Below are positions 13,325 through 23,714 of a stretch of 64,000 nt of DNA, piece after piece; position 1 is the first letter of the stretch, and the number at the start of each line of letters is the position of its first letter. Source of the stretch: Parasponia andersonii (taxonomy: Eukaryota > Streptophyta > Magnoliopsida > Rosales > Cannabaceae); contig JXTB01000030.1 in assembly GCA_002914805.1 (NCBI GenBank), positions 1,059,032 through 1,123,031 on the forward strand, written 5' to 3'. Under the pieces are notes generated by a model. The model did no database searches, was not told where the DNA came from, and was given only the letters and a program-made list of their open reading frames with translations. Position numbers and translations under genes: made by a program.

Positions 13325-13754
13325 TGACGGAGTGGTTTGCTAAATTTCGTTCTAACTTGCGTTCTCACAACGAAAATAAAAATAAATAAAATTCTCAAAG
13401 AAAATTTAGAAGAAAAAATTAAGATATGATTGAAGATTTGGATAATTACAACTTTTTCCAATGAAGGATATTTATACAAGTTTAGGATTAATCTAAATCA
13501 TCTAATAAAATAATTCTAAAAAACTTACAACCATACAGTTAGCATCTATCAACTAAACACACTTAAATAAATAAATTATTCATCTAACACACTTTAAATA
13601 AACAAGCTAAATAACCTAACACATTTCAAATAAATAAGTTTAAAATACCTAACATACAAAAGTATTTTACCAACCAATGAAATGTTCATTAGATTAAGTT
13701 TTGGAATTTTGGGACTTGGCTTTGGATCATTGATGTTTGTGGGCTGCTACATCA
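13325..13754 (-). repeat. Gypsy 3' LTR
   Basis: It runs from 'tgacggagtgg' to 'gctgctacatca' and pairs with 18504-18960. It is preceded by the AATAT target duplication. Confidence 0.9.
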
Positions 13755-16700
13755 GTTCTCTCCCACTTAAAAAAACCTCATCCTTGAGTTGCTGACTTCC
13801 GGTCTATGGTGCTCGTACAAGTCTTGAACATTGAAGGTCTTAGAAATCGTGTAACTATCTGGTAGATCAATGACATATGTATTATCATTAATCTTTCGAA
13901 TGATGTGAAATGGGCCAATTTTCTTTTGCTTGAATTTATTGTATTCTCTTGCTGGAAGTCTTTCTTTACATAAATGAACTATTACCAAATCATCCTTTTT
14001 GAAAGTTTTGAATCTTCTGTACTTGTCAACATTAGCTTTGTATTTTGCAGTAGACTCTTCTAACTTTCTTTTCACTTCTTCATGGATGTGGATCACCTTA
14101 TTAATCAAATAATTGGCAATAATGCTCATTTTTGAAAGTTTTGGTAACGGTACCAAGTCGAGAGTATGTAACGGAGGATGAATATAAATAATTTCAAATA
14201 GAGATTTACCGCTGGAATGATTTGGCATGTTGTTATAAGTAAACTCAGCTTACAGTAGGACATTCTTCCATTATCTAGGACTTTCTTTGATCAAGCACTA
14301 TAAAATGTTGCCCAATATGTGATTAGCAACTTCCGTTTGTCCATCTATTTAGGAATGACAAGTGCTACTAAATTGTAAGATGGTATTAAGTCTCATCCAC
14401 AAAGTGCACCAAAAATGACTGAGGAATTTACTATCGCGATCAGAGATTATCGTCCTTGGTAACCCATGCAGACGAACAATCTTTCGAAAGAACAATTGAG
14501 CAATATAGGTAGCATCTGAAATTTTCTTGTAGGGAATAAAATGATCCATCTTTGAAAAATGATCTATTACAACAAAGATAAAATCCGAATATTTTGTGTT
14601 CTCGGTAGTCCCAAGATAAAATCTATGGAAAAATCTTCCTAAGGCACATCAGGAATAGGAAGTGGCATATACAACCCAGTGTTTTGAGCTTGTCCCTTTG
14701 CAATCTAGCATATATAACAACGTTTGGCAAATTTCTCGATATCACGCTTAAGATGTGGCCAAAAGTATCGAGTTTCTTCTAATGAAATAGTTTTTATCTC
14801 GCCCTATGTGTCCTTCTAACCCTCCTGCATGTAGCTCCTGAATGATGTGTTCTCTGAGACTCGTAGAATACATAAATAGTTTTCTAAGAATAGAAAACCA
14901 TCATGTATTTGATATTTATTTGCAACTCTACTAATGCACTTCTCCTATTCTTCCTTGAAATCTTCATCTTCAGCGTATAAGTTTTTCAAATAATCAAAAC
15001 CGATTATTTCATTTTGAACAGCAATCAGTAATATAACTTGTTGACTCAATGCATCAACAACCTTGTTTAATTGTCCTGACTTATGCTTGAGAAAGAAAGT
15101 GAACTTCTAGATGTAGGCAATCCTTCGAGCGTGCATTTGATTTAGTCTGGAAGAATTGTTGAGGTATTTAAGAGCTTGATGATCCGTATTGAGGATAAAT
15201 TCCTTCTGCACTAGATATGGCTCCCATTGTTGTAAGGTATGAACAACCGCATATAATTTTTATTCGTACGTTGACCACTTCTTTCTGGCTTCATTGAGCT
15301 TTTCACTAAAGAAAGCTATCGGCTTTATATCTTGAAATAAAACAGCCCTAACTCCTACGCTAGAAGCATTACAATCGACTTCGAAAATCTTGTCAAAGTA
15401 GGAAATGCAAGAAAATGTGCATTTGTGAGTTTTTCCTTCAAGACAGTAAAACTCTGTTCCGCTTCTTTTGTTTTAAGGAATTACTTTTACTTTAAATAAT
15501 TGGTGAGCAATGCAGCTATAGTACTAAAGTTTCTCATAAATCTTCTATAGAACATCGCAAGACTATGAAAACTTCGAACTTCTATAATAGTCTTTGGTAT
15601 TGCCCATTCTCGGATAGACTTTACCTTATCTTGATCGACTTTGATTCCATCAGAACTTAAAGCAAAGTCCAAGAAGACTAAGTTGTCAGTCATGAAGCTA
15701 TATTTTTTTTAGGTTGACATACAACTGATTCTTACAAAGTGCACTAAAAACTTCAGTCAAATATTGTAGATGTTCTTTCTCATTCTGACTATAGACCCAA
15801 ATATCATCAAAATAAATGACGACAAATCTTCCAATGAAGGGTCTAAATACCTGATTCATTAGCCTTATGAAAGTACTCAGGGCATTGGATAGGCCGAATG
15901 GCATAACTAACCACTCATATAGTTCTTCATGTGTTTTGAATGTAGTCTTCCATTCGTTTCTAGGATGAATACAAAGCTGATGGTATTTGCTTTGCAAATT
16001 AATCTTGGAAAAGAGCTTTAATCATCCTAATCTATCAAGCATGTCATCCAATCGTGGGATAAGAAATCGATATTGTATCGTAATCTTATTGATGGCCCGA
16101 CTATCAATGCATATCCTTCAACTTTCGTCTTTCTTCGATGTTAGGAGTGCAAGCACAGTAACGGGCCTCATACTTTCGCTAATCATCCCTTTCTTGAGAA
16201 GGTCTTGGACTTATATTAGTAGGATCTCATACTCCTTATGACTCATGCAGTAGTACAGTAAACTCAGTAGAGTTACTCCGGGAACAAGATCAATCTGGTG
16301 TTGAATATTTTGTAAGGATGGTAAGCCAACAAGCAACTCCTCAGGAATGATATCTTCAAATTTTGACAGTAATGTTTAAACTTGTATAGGAATATTAGTA
16401 GGAGTATATGCCTCTTTAGGTACAAAAAGAAGGTTGGACATGGTGGAGGTTGTTTGGTTATTTTGCAGTTTCATAGGAGCCAAAGTAATCTTCATATTAT
16501 CCTTGTGGAAGCTGTATGTGTTAGTTTTTCCATTATACATAGTATTTAAATTGAATAACCACAGTCGACCAAGCAACATATGACAAATATCTATATCAAC
16601 AACATCATATAATACCTCATCTTTGTACTTACTGATAGAGAAAGGAACTCGACAATGTTGTGTCACCTTTGTTTCACCGACGTCCTTGATCTAGCCAATG

Positions 16701-18503
16701 CGATATGGGGCAGTATATGGTTAGGTTGGTAGTTGTAATTTGTCCACCATAATTTTGGATACTATGTTCTCGCTACTCCTACTATCAATGATAAGATCAC
16801 ATACTTGTAGTTCAATCGTACAACGAGTCTTGAAGATGTTGTGTTATTGCATGTCTTCTTTCTTCTTTGGTGTATACATCAATCGTCTTATCACTAAGGA
16901 AATACCTTCATCTCTATAAATAACTTCCTCAGGTTCAAATCCATCTACATACTCCTTATTCTTAATATACATCTCATCCTCTTCAATATCGTTATCATGT
17001 GTGGTTAGATTAACGGGTCAGTTTTGATGACATTGATTTGAATAGTGGCCTATTTATCCATAACAATAATATTTATTACCTCTTAGGACTGCATAAGGGT
17101 TGTTAGTGTTGTTGTTGGCTATTTCCTTTTACGGTCGAGCGGTTGGTTGGTTATGAGAAAGAGTTGGTCTTACTGCTTCATCATGTGGTCTTACTATGAC
17201 CTTCTATTTGTTCAAATCAGATCTTTATGGTAGTGTAGAGGATTGAGAAGTTGTTGAATTACGATTTGCCCTTTTATTGAACTGAGTTTCAATTTTCAAA
17301 GCAAGTTGAATTGCACTAGACAAAGTATTATTAGATTATTTGAATACCTCCTCTTGTATGTTTGCATGAAGTCCATCAATGAATCTAGAAATCTTTTAAC
17401 TTTTGGATTTGCGAATGTCCACTCGAGCAGCTAGTCTATAAAACTTAGTTACCTATTCTTGTATTGTCTGGTATGCTTGTCGGTAATGTTGATATCGACT
17501 AAAAGTACTTGTTCGTAATCTGGAGTTAGAAAGTGCTTAATCATCAATTATTTCATCCACTGCCAAGTGTGAACTTTGTTTTTCCTTTATCGAATACGTG
17601 TCTGGAGTACCCTAATAATCAAAAAACTTTTCTACTTCAACTAGCCAATCAAAGAATTCTTCAATCTTGAATAGATCATTAAATTGCAGAATCTCGATCT
17701 TTATGCGGTAGTCATTTTGCCGAGGTCCTTGGATATTTTCAGGCGTGGCTAGTTCTTCATCGTCTTCAATAAAACCTTCATCTTGAAAAAGTTGATTTCG
17801 ATGCCGCCTAAAATTTCTAAGAGGATCAATTTTGTCACGTTTCCATCGTTCATAATTGTTGTTTTATCTTCCAAGAAAGTATTGAGTCAAATTTGTAAGC
17901 ACTGTCTCTAGATTTTGCAATAATCTATCAAGTACATTCACTGACTCTTGTTGCGAACTCTTTTATAGCAGAATTTTGTTGGTTAGACTCTTCGTCTGAC
18001 ATCTTTTTTCTTTTTTTCTTTACTTTTTTTAATTTTTTTTTTACTTTTATAGGAAAGAAAATAATACAAACTTTTAAAAATAAAGAAAAATAGAATTACT
18101 TTTTTTTTTTTAATTTTTACCTTTTTTTTTGGTTTTATAGAAAAGAAAATAGTACGATATCTTAAAAGTAAAGAAAAATAGAACTCTCAAAAATCTAAAT
18201 AGTAAGAAAAAAATAAACTTTACAAAATTGTATATATTACCTTGTTAAAAGAATGAAGGAAATCCTCTAAGGAGGAAAACTTGATATACACCTCTTGTTT
18301 TTTTTTTTTTTTAAAAGAAACAAAGATAGTGTATGGAAGGTTATATGTATATGTGTGGTAAATAATTATTGTAAGAAGGTGATGGTAAGGATTAGATGAC
18401 GAAAGTGATGATGAAATAAGGATTTTTTTTTATGGAAATAGTGTAGGGTGACAGTAATAGGAAAGGTCCACCTGCTACAGATGTAGACTCTGATACCAAT
18501 TAG

Positions 18504-18960
18504 TGCAGTAGATTACTAGATTTCGCTTTAACTTGCATTCTCACAACGAGAATAGAAATAAGTAAAATTCTCAAAGAGAATTTAGAATAGAAAATTAAGA
18601 TGTGATTGAAGATTAGATGATTACAACTCTTGCCAATGAAGGTTATTTATACAAGTTTAGGATTAATCTAAACCATCCAATAAAATAATTTTAAAAAACT
18701 TACAACCATACACCTAGCATCTATCAACCAAATACACTTAAATAAATAAATTGTTCACGTAACATACTTTAAATAAACACATTGTTCACCTAATATATTT
18801 CAAATAAATAAACTAAATAATTTAACACATTTCAAATAAATAATTCTAAAATACCTAACATACAAAAATATTCTACCAACCAATAGAATATTCATTAAGT
18901 TGAGTTTTGGAATTTTAGACCTTGGGTTTGGATCATTGATGTTTATGGGCTACTGCATCA
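18504..18960 (-). repeat. Gypsy 5' LTR
   Basis: It runs from 'tgcagtagattac' to 'gctactgcatca'. It is about 27 bp longer than its partner, mainly through an internal AT-rich stretch near 18780-18820. The primer-binding site lies just inside it. Confidence 0.9.
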
Positions 18961-19105
18961 AATATCTCCATGAATTTTGTTACAAATGTGGAATTATAGG
19001 ACATAAGGGTTAGGGAATGCCCCACAAACTCTGACCCCTAACGATAATAGTGATAAGAGGCAATTTTTGGTTATATACTAGTGTTAGTTTATATAACGAG
19101 TATAT

Positions 19106-20088
19106 TAGTTTTTATATTAGATACAACTTATTTATGGACTTTAACCTTTTCTTGGCTTCGTTTCATTCCATCGGGGGTTACTAAAAACATATCTAAGGAG
19201 CCTCAATTTTAGTTTTTTTTTTTTTTTTGGAAGGGCTGATTTGAGGTTCTGAGGACGATGGATATAGTATTTTTTTTTTCATCTTCTACTGTAGTGTAAT
19301 ACTATATAATGTAATTAATTGTTTTTTTTTTATGTAATTAAGATCAATATTAGTTATATAACTGAAATTCAACTCATTTTTTTATTTGATTACCGTTGGA
19401 GTGGTAATCACTACTATGGAGCTAACTTCAGTTAATGGTCTAGATTTGTCAGACTCTGAGACTGACCGTAGCACAATTCAAAGTACCACAAATCCACGAT
19501 ATCATTTGCATTCTGAAATCAAATATGCCGTATCTTTTTATCTATTTTATTATTTATACTAAAGTACTAATCCCAGAAATGAAAACTGTGAACAAATGAG
19601 ATCACAGGTTACAATTCAAAATTTAAAAAAAAAAAAATACCAATAAAAATTGAAATTTTGTTGTTTGCTACTAGTTGCATTATTAAGTGATATAATGTTG
19701 GCTCTAGTGTAAAGGTTTAGGCTCGATCAAAGATGTTCTAGGTACAACTGTACAAGGGTTCACTTCTCATTGACTTAGGTGTAATCAATGGAGGTGGCTC
19801 CCACTTTACGTCGATTACCATCCATAACTCTGCATCTTAACTCGGACTCATATCGGGAAAGGATCGAAAATAAGCAGTTTACTCCCAACTGCAATCTAGA
19901 CACACCCCATTTCAGATCATTAATCCTTCAATGAGTAAGTCTGAAAAATTGTTAAAGAAAGCATGAAAACCTAGCATCTAAACAATATTCAACCGAGTAA
20001 AACAGTTTGAAAAGTAGAAAGTTGGACAACAACAGAAGCTAGTTAAAAGACAGTTTGAAGCTAAAGCATAAAATGTATTTGGAGGTAT
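19106..20088. other. Intergenic, nothing recognised
   Basis: The sequence is AT-rich with T-runs near 19210, 19270 and 19323. I see no gene, RNA or repeat with identifiable ends. Confidence 0.3.
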
Positions 20089-20274
20089 CATGAGAAAGAA
20101 TTCTAGTAATTGATGTTGAAAGCTTGACTAGAAATGACCTCACAGAGAGAACTCCAAGTCAGCTTCCTCTACCTTTGAGCTATAAGACTTGTTCACCACA
20201 AGCTTGAACATAAATCTTTCCACAGGGTGGTTGTCAGTGCTGAAGAAGATTACTACTACTCATTCAACTAAACC
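20089..20274 (-). pseudogene. Orphan middle block of REV7/MAD2B (HORMA protein)
   Basis: On the minus strand this reads GLVE, a stop where the family has Arg, then VVVIFFSTDNHPVERFMFKL, NKSYSSKVEEADLEFSL, a 2-base slip, SFLVKLSTS and TRILSHD. Plant REV7 has GLVERVAVIFFNADNIPVERFMFKL and KVEEADLEFSLRSFL at this place. A splice acceptor CAG stands just before GGT at the high end, and the block ends in phase 1 at CATG. The block is 186 bp without internal introns. It carries exactly the part absent from the REV7-like loci at 37.4-39.0 and 42.0-42.9 kb. REV7 is a subunit of DNA polymerase zeta and an adaptor for translesion synthesis. This piece has a premature stop and a frame slip, so it is not functional alone. 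Confidence 0.8.
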
Positions 20275-21455
20275 CTGTATGGGAATTATTTTCTAAACGT
20301 ATTCTCGCCGTTTTTATATGTCTTTCGCCAATCAATGGGTGTTAGTTATTACTTATAAAATACTTTGATGTTTAAGTTAGTAGAGGCAAAACACACAAAG
20401 GAGACAATAAAATCAAATAATAGGAAAATTATAATATTTATAAAGGAAAAGAGCTAAGCTTAAGTGGTCCTTAAATTTGTGTATATATCCTTTGAAATTT
20501 GTCCACATAGGTAATGAGGAGATAATATTCTACTCAGATGATGGTGACATTTCTTGTAGATTTTATGGTTGAGTCGCCACTATCTCTAGGACTACTGACA
20601 CATAAACTCTCATTTTATGCTCATACCTAATAGGTCTTTGGACCATAGCCACATGTAGGGCTTAGTCGGCACTCACAAAGCTTATTAGGATGCAAGCCAA
20701 TAACTAATTGGGGTTATCTCAAATTAAATCTTTAAATAATAAAATCTAATTAAATTTTGCATCAATCAATGATTTGGTAAAAATTAGCCTGTTAAAATTT
20801 GTCAAGTGACTCATTTTCCTTTGGAGTATGGAATCGTGTGTTACTGTACAAGAATATTCTCGTTGCCAAATACCTCAATTACGGCAAGCGATATCATTCC
20901 GTATAAAAAGAGTTGGCATTGTTTTTAGTTGAACGAACAAAAAAAGTTCAAAAGTATAAAACAACTAAGAAATAAAATATGCACTTTTTTCAATTTTATA
21001 TTTCAAGACTTCAAATTTTTTAAAATTTGTACCATTTGCTCATGAAATGACAAATTTATCTCTTATTTAACGCTGAAACTGGATTGAAATTTGTTTATTC
21101 TTGTTTCTTTCTGCACACATAAATTGTTTTAAAAAATTTGGTAATACAATTAAACTTTGAAATAAATACATTTAAAACTTTTTAGTTTTATCTGCTTTTT
21201 TTGCTATTTTCTTTAATTAATCTTTCATTTATTTTGTTGTTTGGTACTAATGATATCTAGGGCAATTTTGTTCTAATACCACGAATCAATCAAAATATGC
21301 AAGAAAGTATAAATTTTGCACGCTAGAGATATAATTTTGCAAATATAAAAAATACAAGATTTAAACAGCACGAAATGCCTACTTCGTATAGTATTTGCAT
21401 TTAATCCTATCCTATATTTCTCTTTCTTTTTTTTTTTCTTTTTTTTTTCCCCAAT
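20275..21455. other. Intergenic, AT-rich
   Basis: No gene is recognised. A pyrimidine run lies at 21415-21450, next to the CG-richer block that follows. Confidence 0.3.
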
Positions 21456-21459
21456 AAAC

Positions 21460-21850
21460 CTCTTGAGATGTTGGAGTTGTTGACCGATTGTACAAAAGTG
21501 CTTACGAAAGATTCTAATATGATAGTCTTCACATTCTTTCGGCACTGTCTTGGTCTCAGGCTTCACCCGGTTCCCGTCTCACCTCTGGATCCCAATACTT
21601 TTCCAAAGCTCGCCACCACTTCCCCACCGGACCTTTCAGAACTTACCGGAATATCACCTTCTCCGGGCTCAGGCCACTGCGCTCCGGCCGCCCTCTCCGC
21701 TTGTCGGACTTCTCTTGGCCCCATCTCAAAAGGGTCTTCTCCTTTTCTCCGATTTCGTCAGCTTCTTCCTCCACCTAATTCCTTTCCCTTGGACCCAACG
21801 CGACTACGGTACCTCCATACTGTCTCAACTCCTCTTTTAAACAATTAATT
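21460..21850 (+). promoter_or_regulatory. CG-richer block upstream of CNX6, probable promoter/5' leader
   Basis: Base composition shifts abruptly to CG-rich (CCGG and CpG frequent between about 21560 and 21800), with open frames of about 96 and 126 codons in two plus-strand frames. Neither protein resembles a family I can name. It lies 550-900 bp before the CNX6 start. A splice acceptor (tgacag) stands at 22394, just before the CNX6 ATG, so this may be a 5' UTR exon followed by a leader intron. That is inference; transcript data would decide it. Confidence 0.35.
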
Positions 21851-22396
21851 CCTTGCCTCGGTATCTACGTATATATACACACATATATTTAAAGAGTATT
21901 AAGTAGTTTTTTTATTAATTATTTTGGTTTAGGCATCTCGTTTTTGTTGGCACTTTATGTCTTTGATGATATGTTATTGTTAGCGAACCTGTCTTCTAGA
22001 CTGTATAATGAACTGGGGTTGTGAAATCTCAGTGAATTTGAAATGAGATATCGTTTGATGGTTGAGTTTTGTATTATTTATTAGCATCTTGACTATCTAT
22101 TTAAGGCTGAACTATTTGTAATTCAGTTGAGAATTGCCTCTTCCAATTTTCAAGAGCCAAAAGGGGTCTTCTTTTGATTGTGATATGTTATAGTGACTTT
22201 CCCCACTTGGTCCACTATAAACTTACTCTTTTAGTCCTATAGGAAACTGATAATTTTAGTGTACATGTTTGATATGAGTTTGGAGTCTATGGACCACGAA
22301 ACCATGTTCTTCAAGCTATTCCAACACTAGGGTCATTCACAAATATCGTAGAATGTAATTGTTATGTGGCATATTGCATAATCTTTGGTGACAGGT

Positions 22397-22936
22397 ATGG
22401 CTGCTGATGATGAGAAAACTCTGGTGGAGATCTTAGAGGAGCATAACCCAATTGACCTCTCCAAGTACATAAATTATGTGAGTGCTCCTCAAGCTGGTGC
22501 CATTGCAACATTTTTTGGGACAACAAGGGACACTTTTGATGGCAAAGAAGTGGTAGAGCTCAGATATGAAGCTTATGTGCCAATGGCCGTGAAATGCATC
22601 GAATCCATATGTTCTTCTGCAAGGTCATCCTGGAACCTCCATTCCATGGCGGTAGCCCACCGCCTCGGGCCGGTCCCAGTTGGCGAAACGAGTGTCTTCA
22701 TCGCTGTGTCGGCCGTTCACAGAGCAGATGCATTGGAGGCTTGTAGGTTTGTGATTGATGAGGTGAAGGCATCGGTTCCTATTTGGAAGAAGGAGGTTTA
22801 TTCTAATGGAGAGGTTTGGAAGGAGAATTCAGAGTTCTTGGAGAGAAGGTTGGAGTTTGGGAAGGATGTTGGGAGTTGCTCTGTTAAAGAGCCTGAGGTT
22901 CATAATGCAGGAGAGGAAGAGCTGTTGTGGTTCTAA
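22397..22936 (+). CDS. CNX6: Molybdopterin synthase large (catalytic) subunit, CNX6/MOCS2B/MoaE type
   Basis: The enzyme, with the small sulfur-carrier subunit CNX7, inserts two sulfurs into cyclic pyranopterin monophosphate to make molybdopterin in the cytosol. The frame from the ATG at 22397 is 179 residues. It shows the MoaE hallmarks GAIATFFGTTRDTF, ELRYEAYVPMA, VAHRLGPVPVGETSVFIAVS, VHRADALEACRFVIDE and VPIWKKE. An ATG at 22385 would add four residues (MVTG), but it precedes the splice-acceptor-like tgacag, so I prefer 22397. In plants the protein ends with a Cys-Cys tail (RRRGCCG in Arabidopsis). Here the annotated frame ends EEELLWF, while the next frame reads RKSCCGSKAKVID twice in related form up to 23057. 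A one-base difference between about 22850 and 22912 would explain this; it may be a real variant or a sequence error. The MoaE core is unaffected. Confidence 0.9.
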   Translation: MAADDEKTLVEILEEHNPIDLSKYINYVSAPQAGAIATFFGTTRDTFDGKEVVELRYEAYVPMAVKCIESICSSARSSWNLHSMAVAHRLGPVPVGETSVFIAVSAVHRADALEACRFVIDEVKASVPIWKKEVYSNGEVWKENSEFLERRLEFGKDVGSCSVKEPEVHNAGEEELLWF

Positions 22937-23057
22937 GGCTAAGGTGATTGATGAAAATGCTGAAATCATTCATGAGAGAAAGAGCTGTTGTGGTACTAAG
23001 TCTAAGATCATTGATGGAAGTGCTGAGATTAGACCCAACAATGGTGAAATCGAATAG
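22906..23057 (+). pseudogene. Out-of-frame CNX6 C-terminal tail with duplicated Cys-Cys motif
   Basis: In the frame offset from the CNX6 core the sequence reads ERKSCCGSKAKVIDENAEI, then HERKSCCGTKSKIIDGSAEI, then stops with GEIE at 23057. The two halves are a tandem duplication of about 63 bp (the gctgttgtgg core recurs at 22920 and 22983). The CCG(S/T)K(A/S)K unit resembles the CCGAKV tail of plant CNX6, so this was probably the native C-terminus before a frame slip. Confidence 0.6.
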
Positions 23058-23535
23058 GAGGAAGTGTTTTTCCAGTTATTTTTGGAAATCACTTTGTAAG
23101 ATAGTAATAATCTGAAATAAAAGTGCTCGGCTTCAATACCCGGAATTAGTAACATTTGGTTGTAAAATTGTATTATTTTCTTTTTATTGCCACGAATTTA
23201 TACATTTTGTTTTCTGTTAAAAATCAGTACGAGTTGGGAGTAAAACCTGTCAAGTCCTGTAAAAAATTTTCTTAATAACCCTGTAGCCACTGTTAGGACT
23301 AATAAAATGAGTTAATATTAATCTTATTAAACTTGCAATTGTAATATAAAGTCGTAAAACTCGTGCTGCTTATGTTTTGGGCACATTTCATTAAGAAAAA
23401 TAAAAATCTCTTCCTTTTTTTTTTTTTTTTTTTATACAAGTAGTTCAGGATAACATGAGTTTGATAAGAATACTTGTGCCTAAAAACAAGCAATAAAACC
23501 ATAAACAGCTATAGATCATAATAGGCAAATGATCA

Positions 23536-23714
23536 TCAAAACCTAGGAAATCTTTACCAGTAGGTAATTTAATTACAAAAAACAATTCCACGATTCAAAA
23601 ACAAGAAATTAATCTTCAGNAATCTTCAGGTCAAAACCTAGGAAATCTTTACCAGTAGGTAATTTAATTACAAAAAACAATTCCACGATTCAAAAACAAG
23701 AAATTAATCTTCAG
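23536..23714. other. 84-bp exact duplication around a single N (probable contig join)
   Basis: An 84-base stretch (23536-23619) is followed by N at 23620, the ten bases 'aatcttcagg' and then the same 84 bases again (23631-23714), with no difference that I can see. A single undefined base flanked by identical ends is what an unmerged contig overlap looks like. The second copy overlaps the stop codon of the cyclin gene, so its 3' UTR length here is unreliable. Confidence 0.8.

Larger units (their letters stand above)
13325..18960 (-). mobile_element. Ty3/Gypsy LTR retrotransposon, near full length, degraded
   Basis: The element is 5.6 kb on the minus strand, with LTRs at 13325-13754 and 18504-18960 and a 5-bp target duplication AATAT (13320-13324 and 18961-18965). 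The primer-binding site complement 'tctgataccaat' at 18489-18500 marks the 5' LTR. A purine-rich tract (complement of 'agttctctcccactt') abuts the other LTR at 13755. Minus-strand parts in order: gag with a zinc knuckle (about 18000-17000), aspartic protease (about 16670-16380), reverse transcriptase with YFDDIWVYS (about 16240-15690), RNase H (about 15490-15100), integrase with VRLHGLP and SDRDSKF (about 14700-14350), and a C-terminal integrase tail (about 14230-13767). It is heavily broken, with many breaks. About 50 differences plus one ~36 bp indel separate the LTRs (about 12%), so it is probably older than the Copia element. Confidence 0.92.
7768..19105 (+). pseudogene. LINE-type ORF1 relic (DUF4283 + CCHC zinc knuckle), split by two LTR elements
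   Basis: The apparent start codon at 7768 (ATGGATC...) is followed after four bases by the Copia insertion, and the same frame resumes at 12813 with PDEITRLYQRL. From about 12985 comes VFGSGPWNF...LKLKGISDI, then VQVHNI and KFIGLVLDVDIDG...VRVIVDVSK (to about 13259). This is the order seen in DUF4283 domains of plant LINE ORF1 and related proteins. After the Gypsy insertion the frame resumes at 18961 with KYLHEFCYKCGIIGHKG, a CCHC knuckle of the zf-CCHC_4 type, then DKRQF near 19050, where the family has a (K/R)QFG.WLR motif. Several stops and frame slips are present (for example after EAL near 12885 and in the knuckle), so it is dead. No reverse transcriptase or poly-A end was found. It could alternatively be a DUF4283 retrogene. 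The coordinates span both insertions. Confidence 0.75.
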
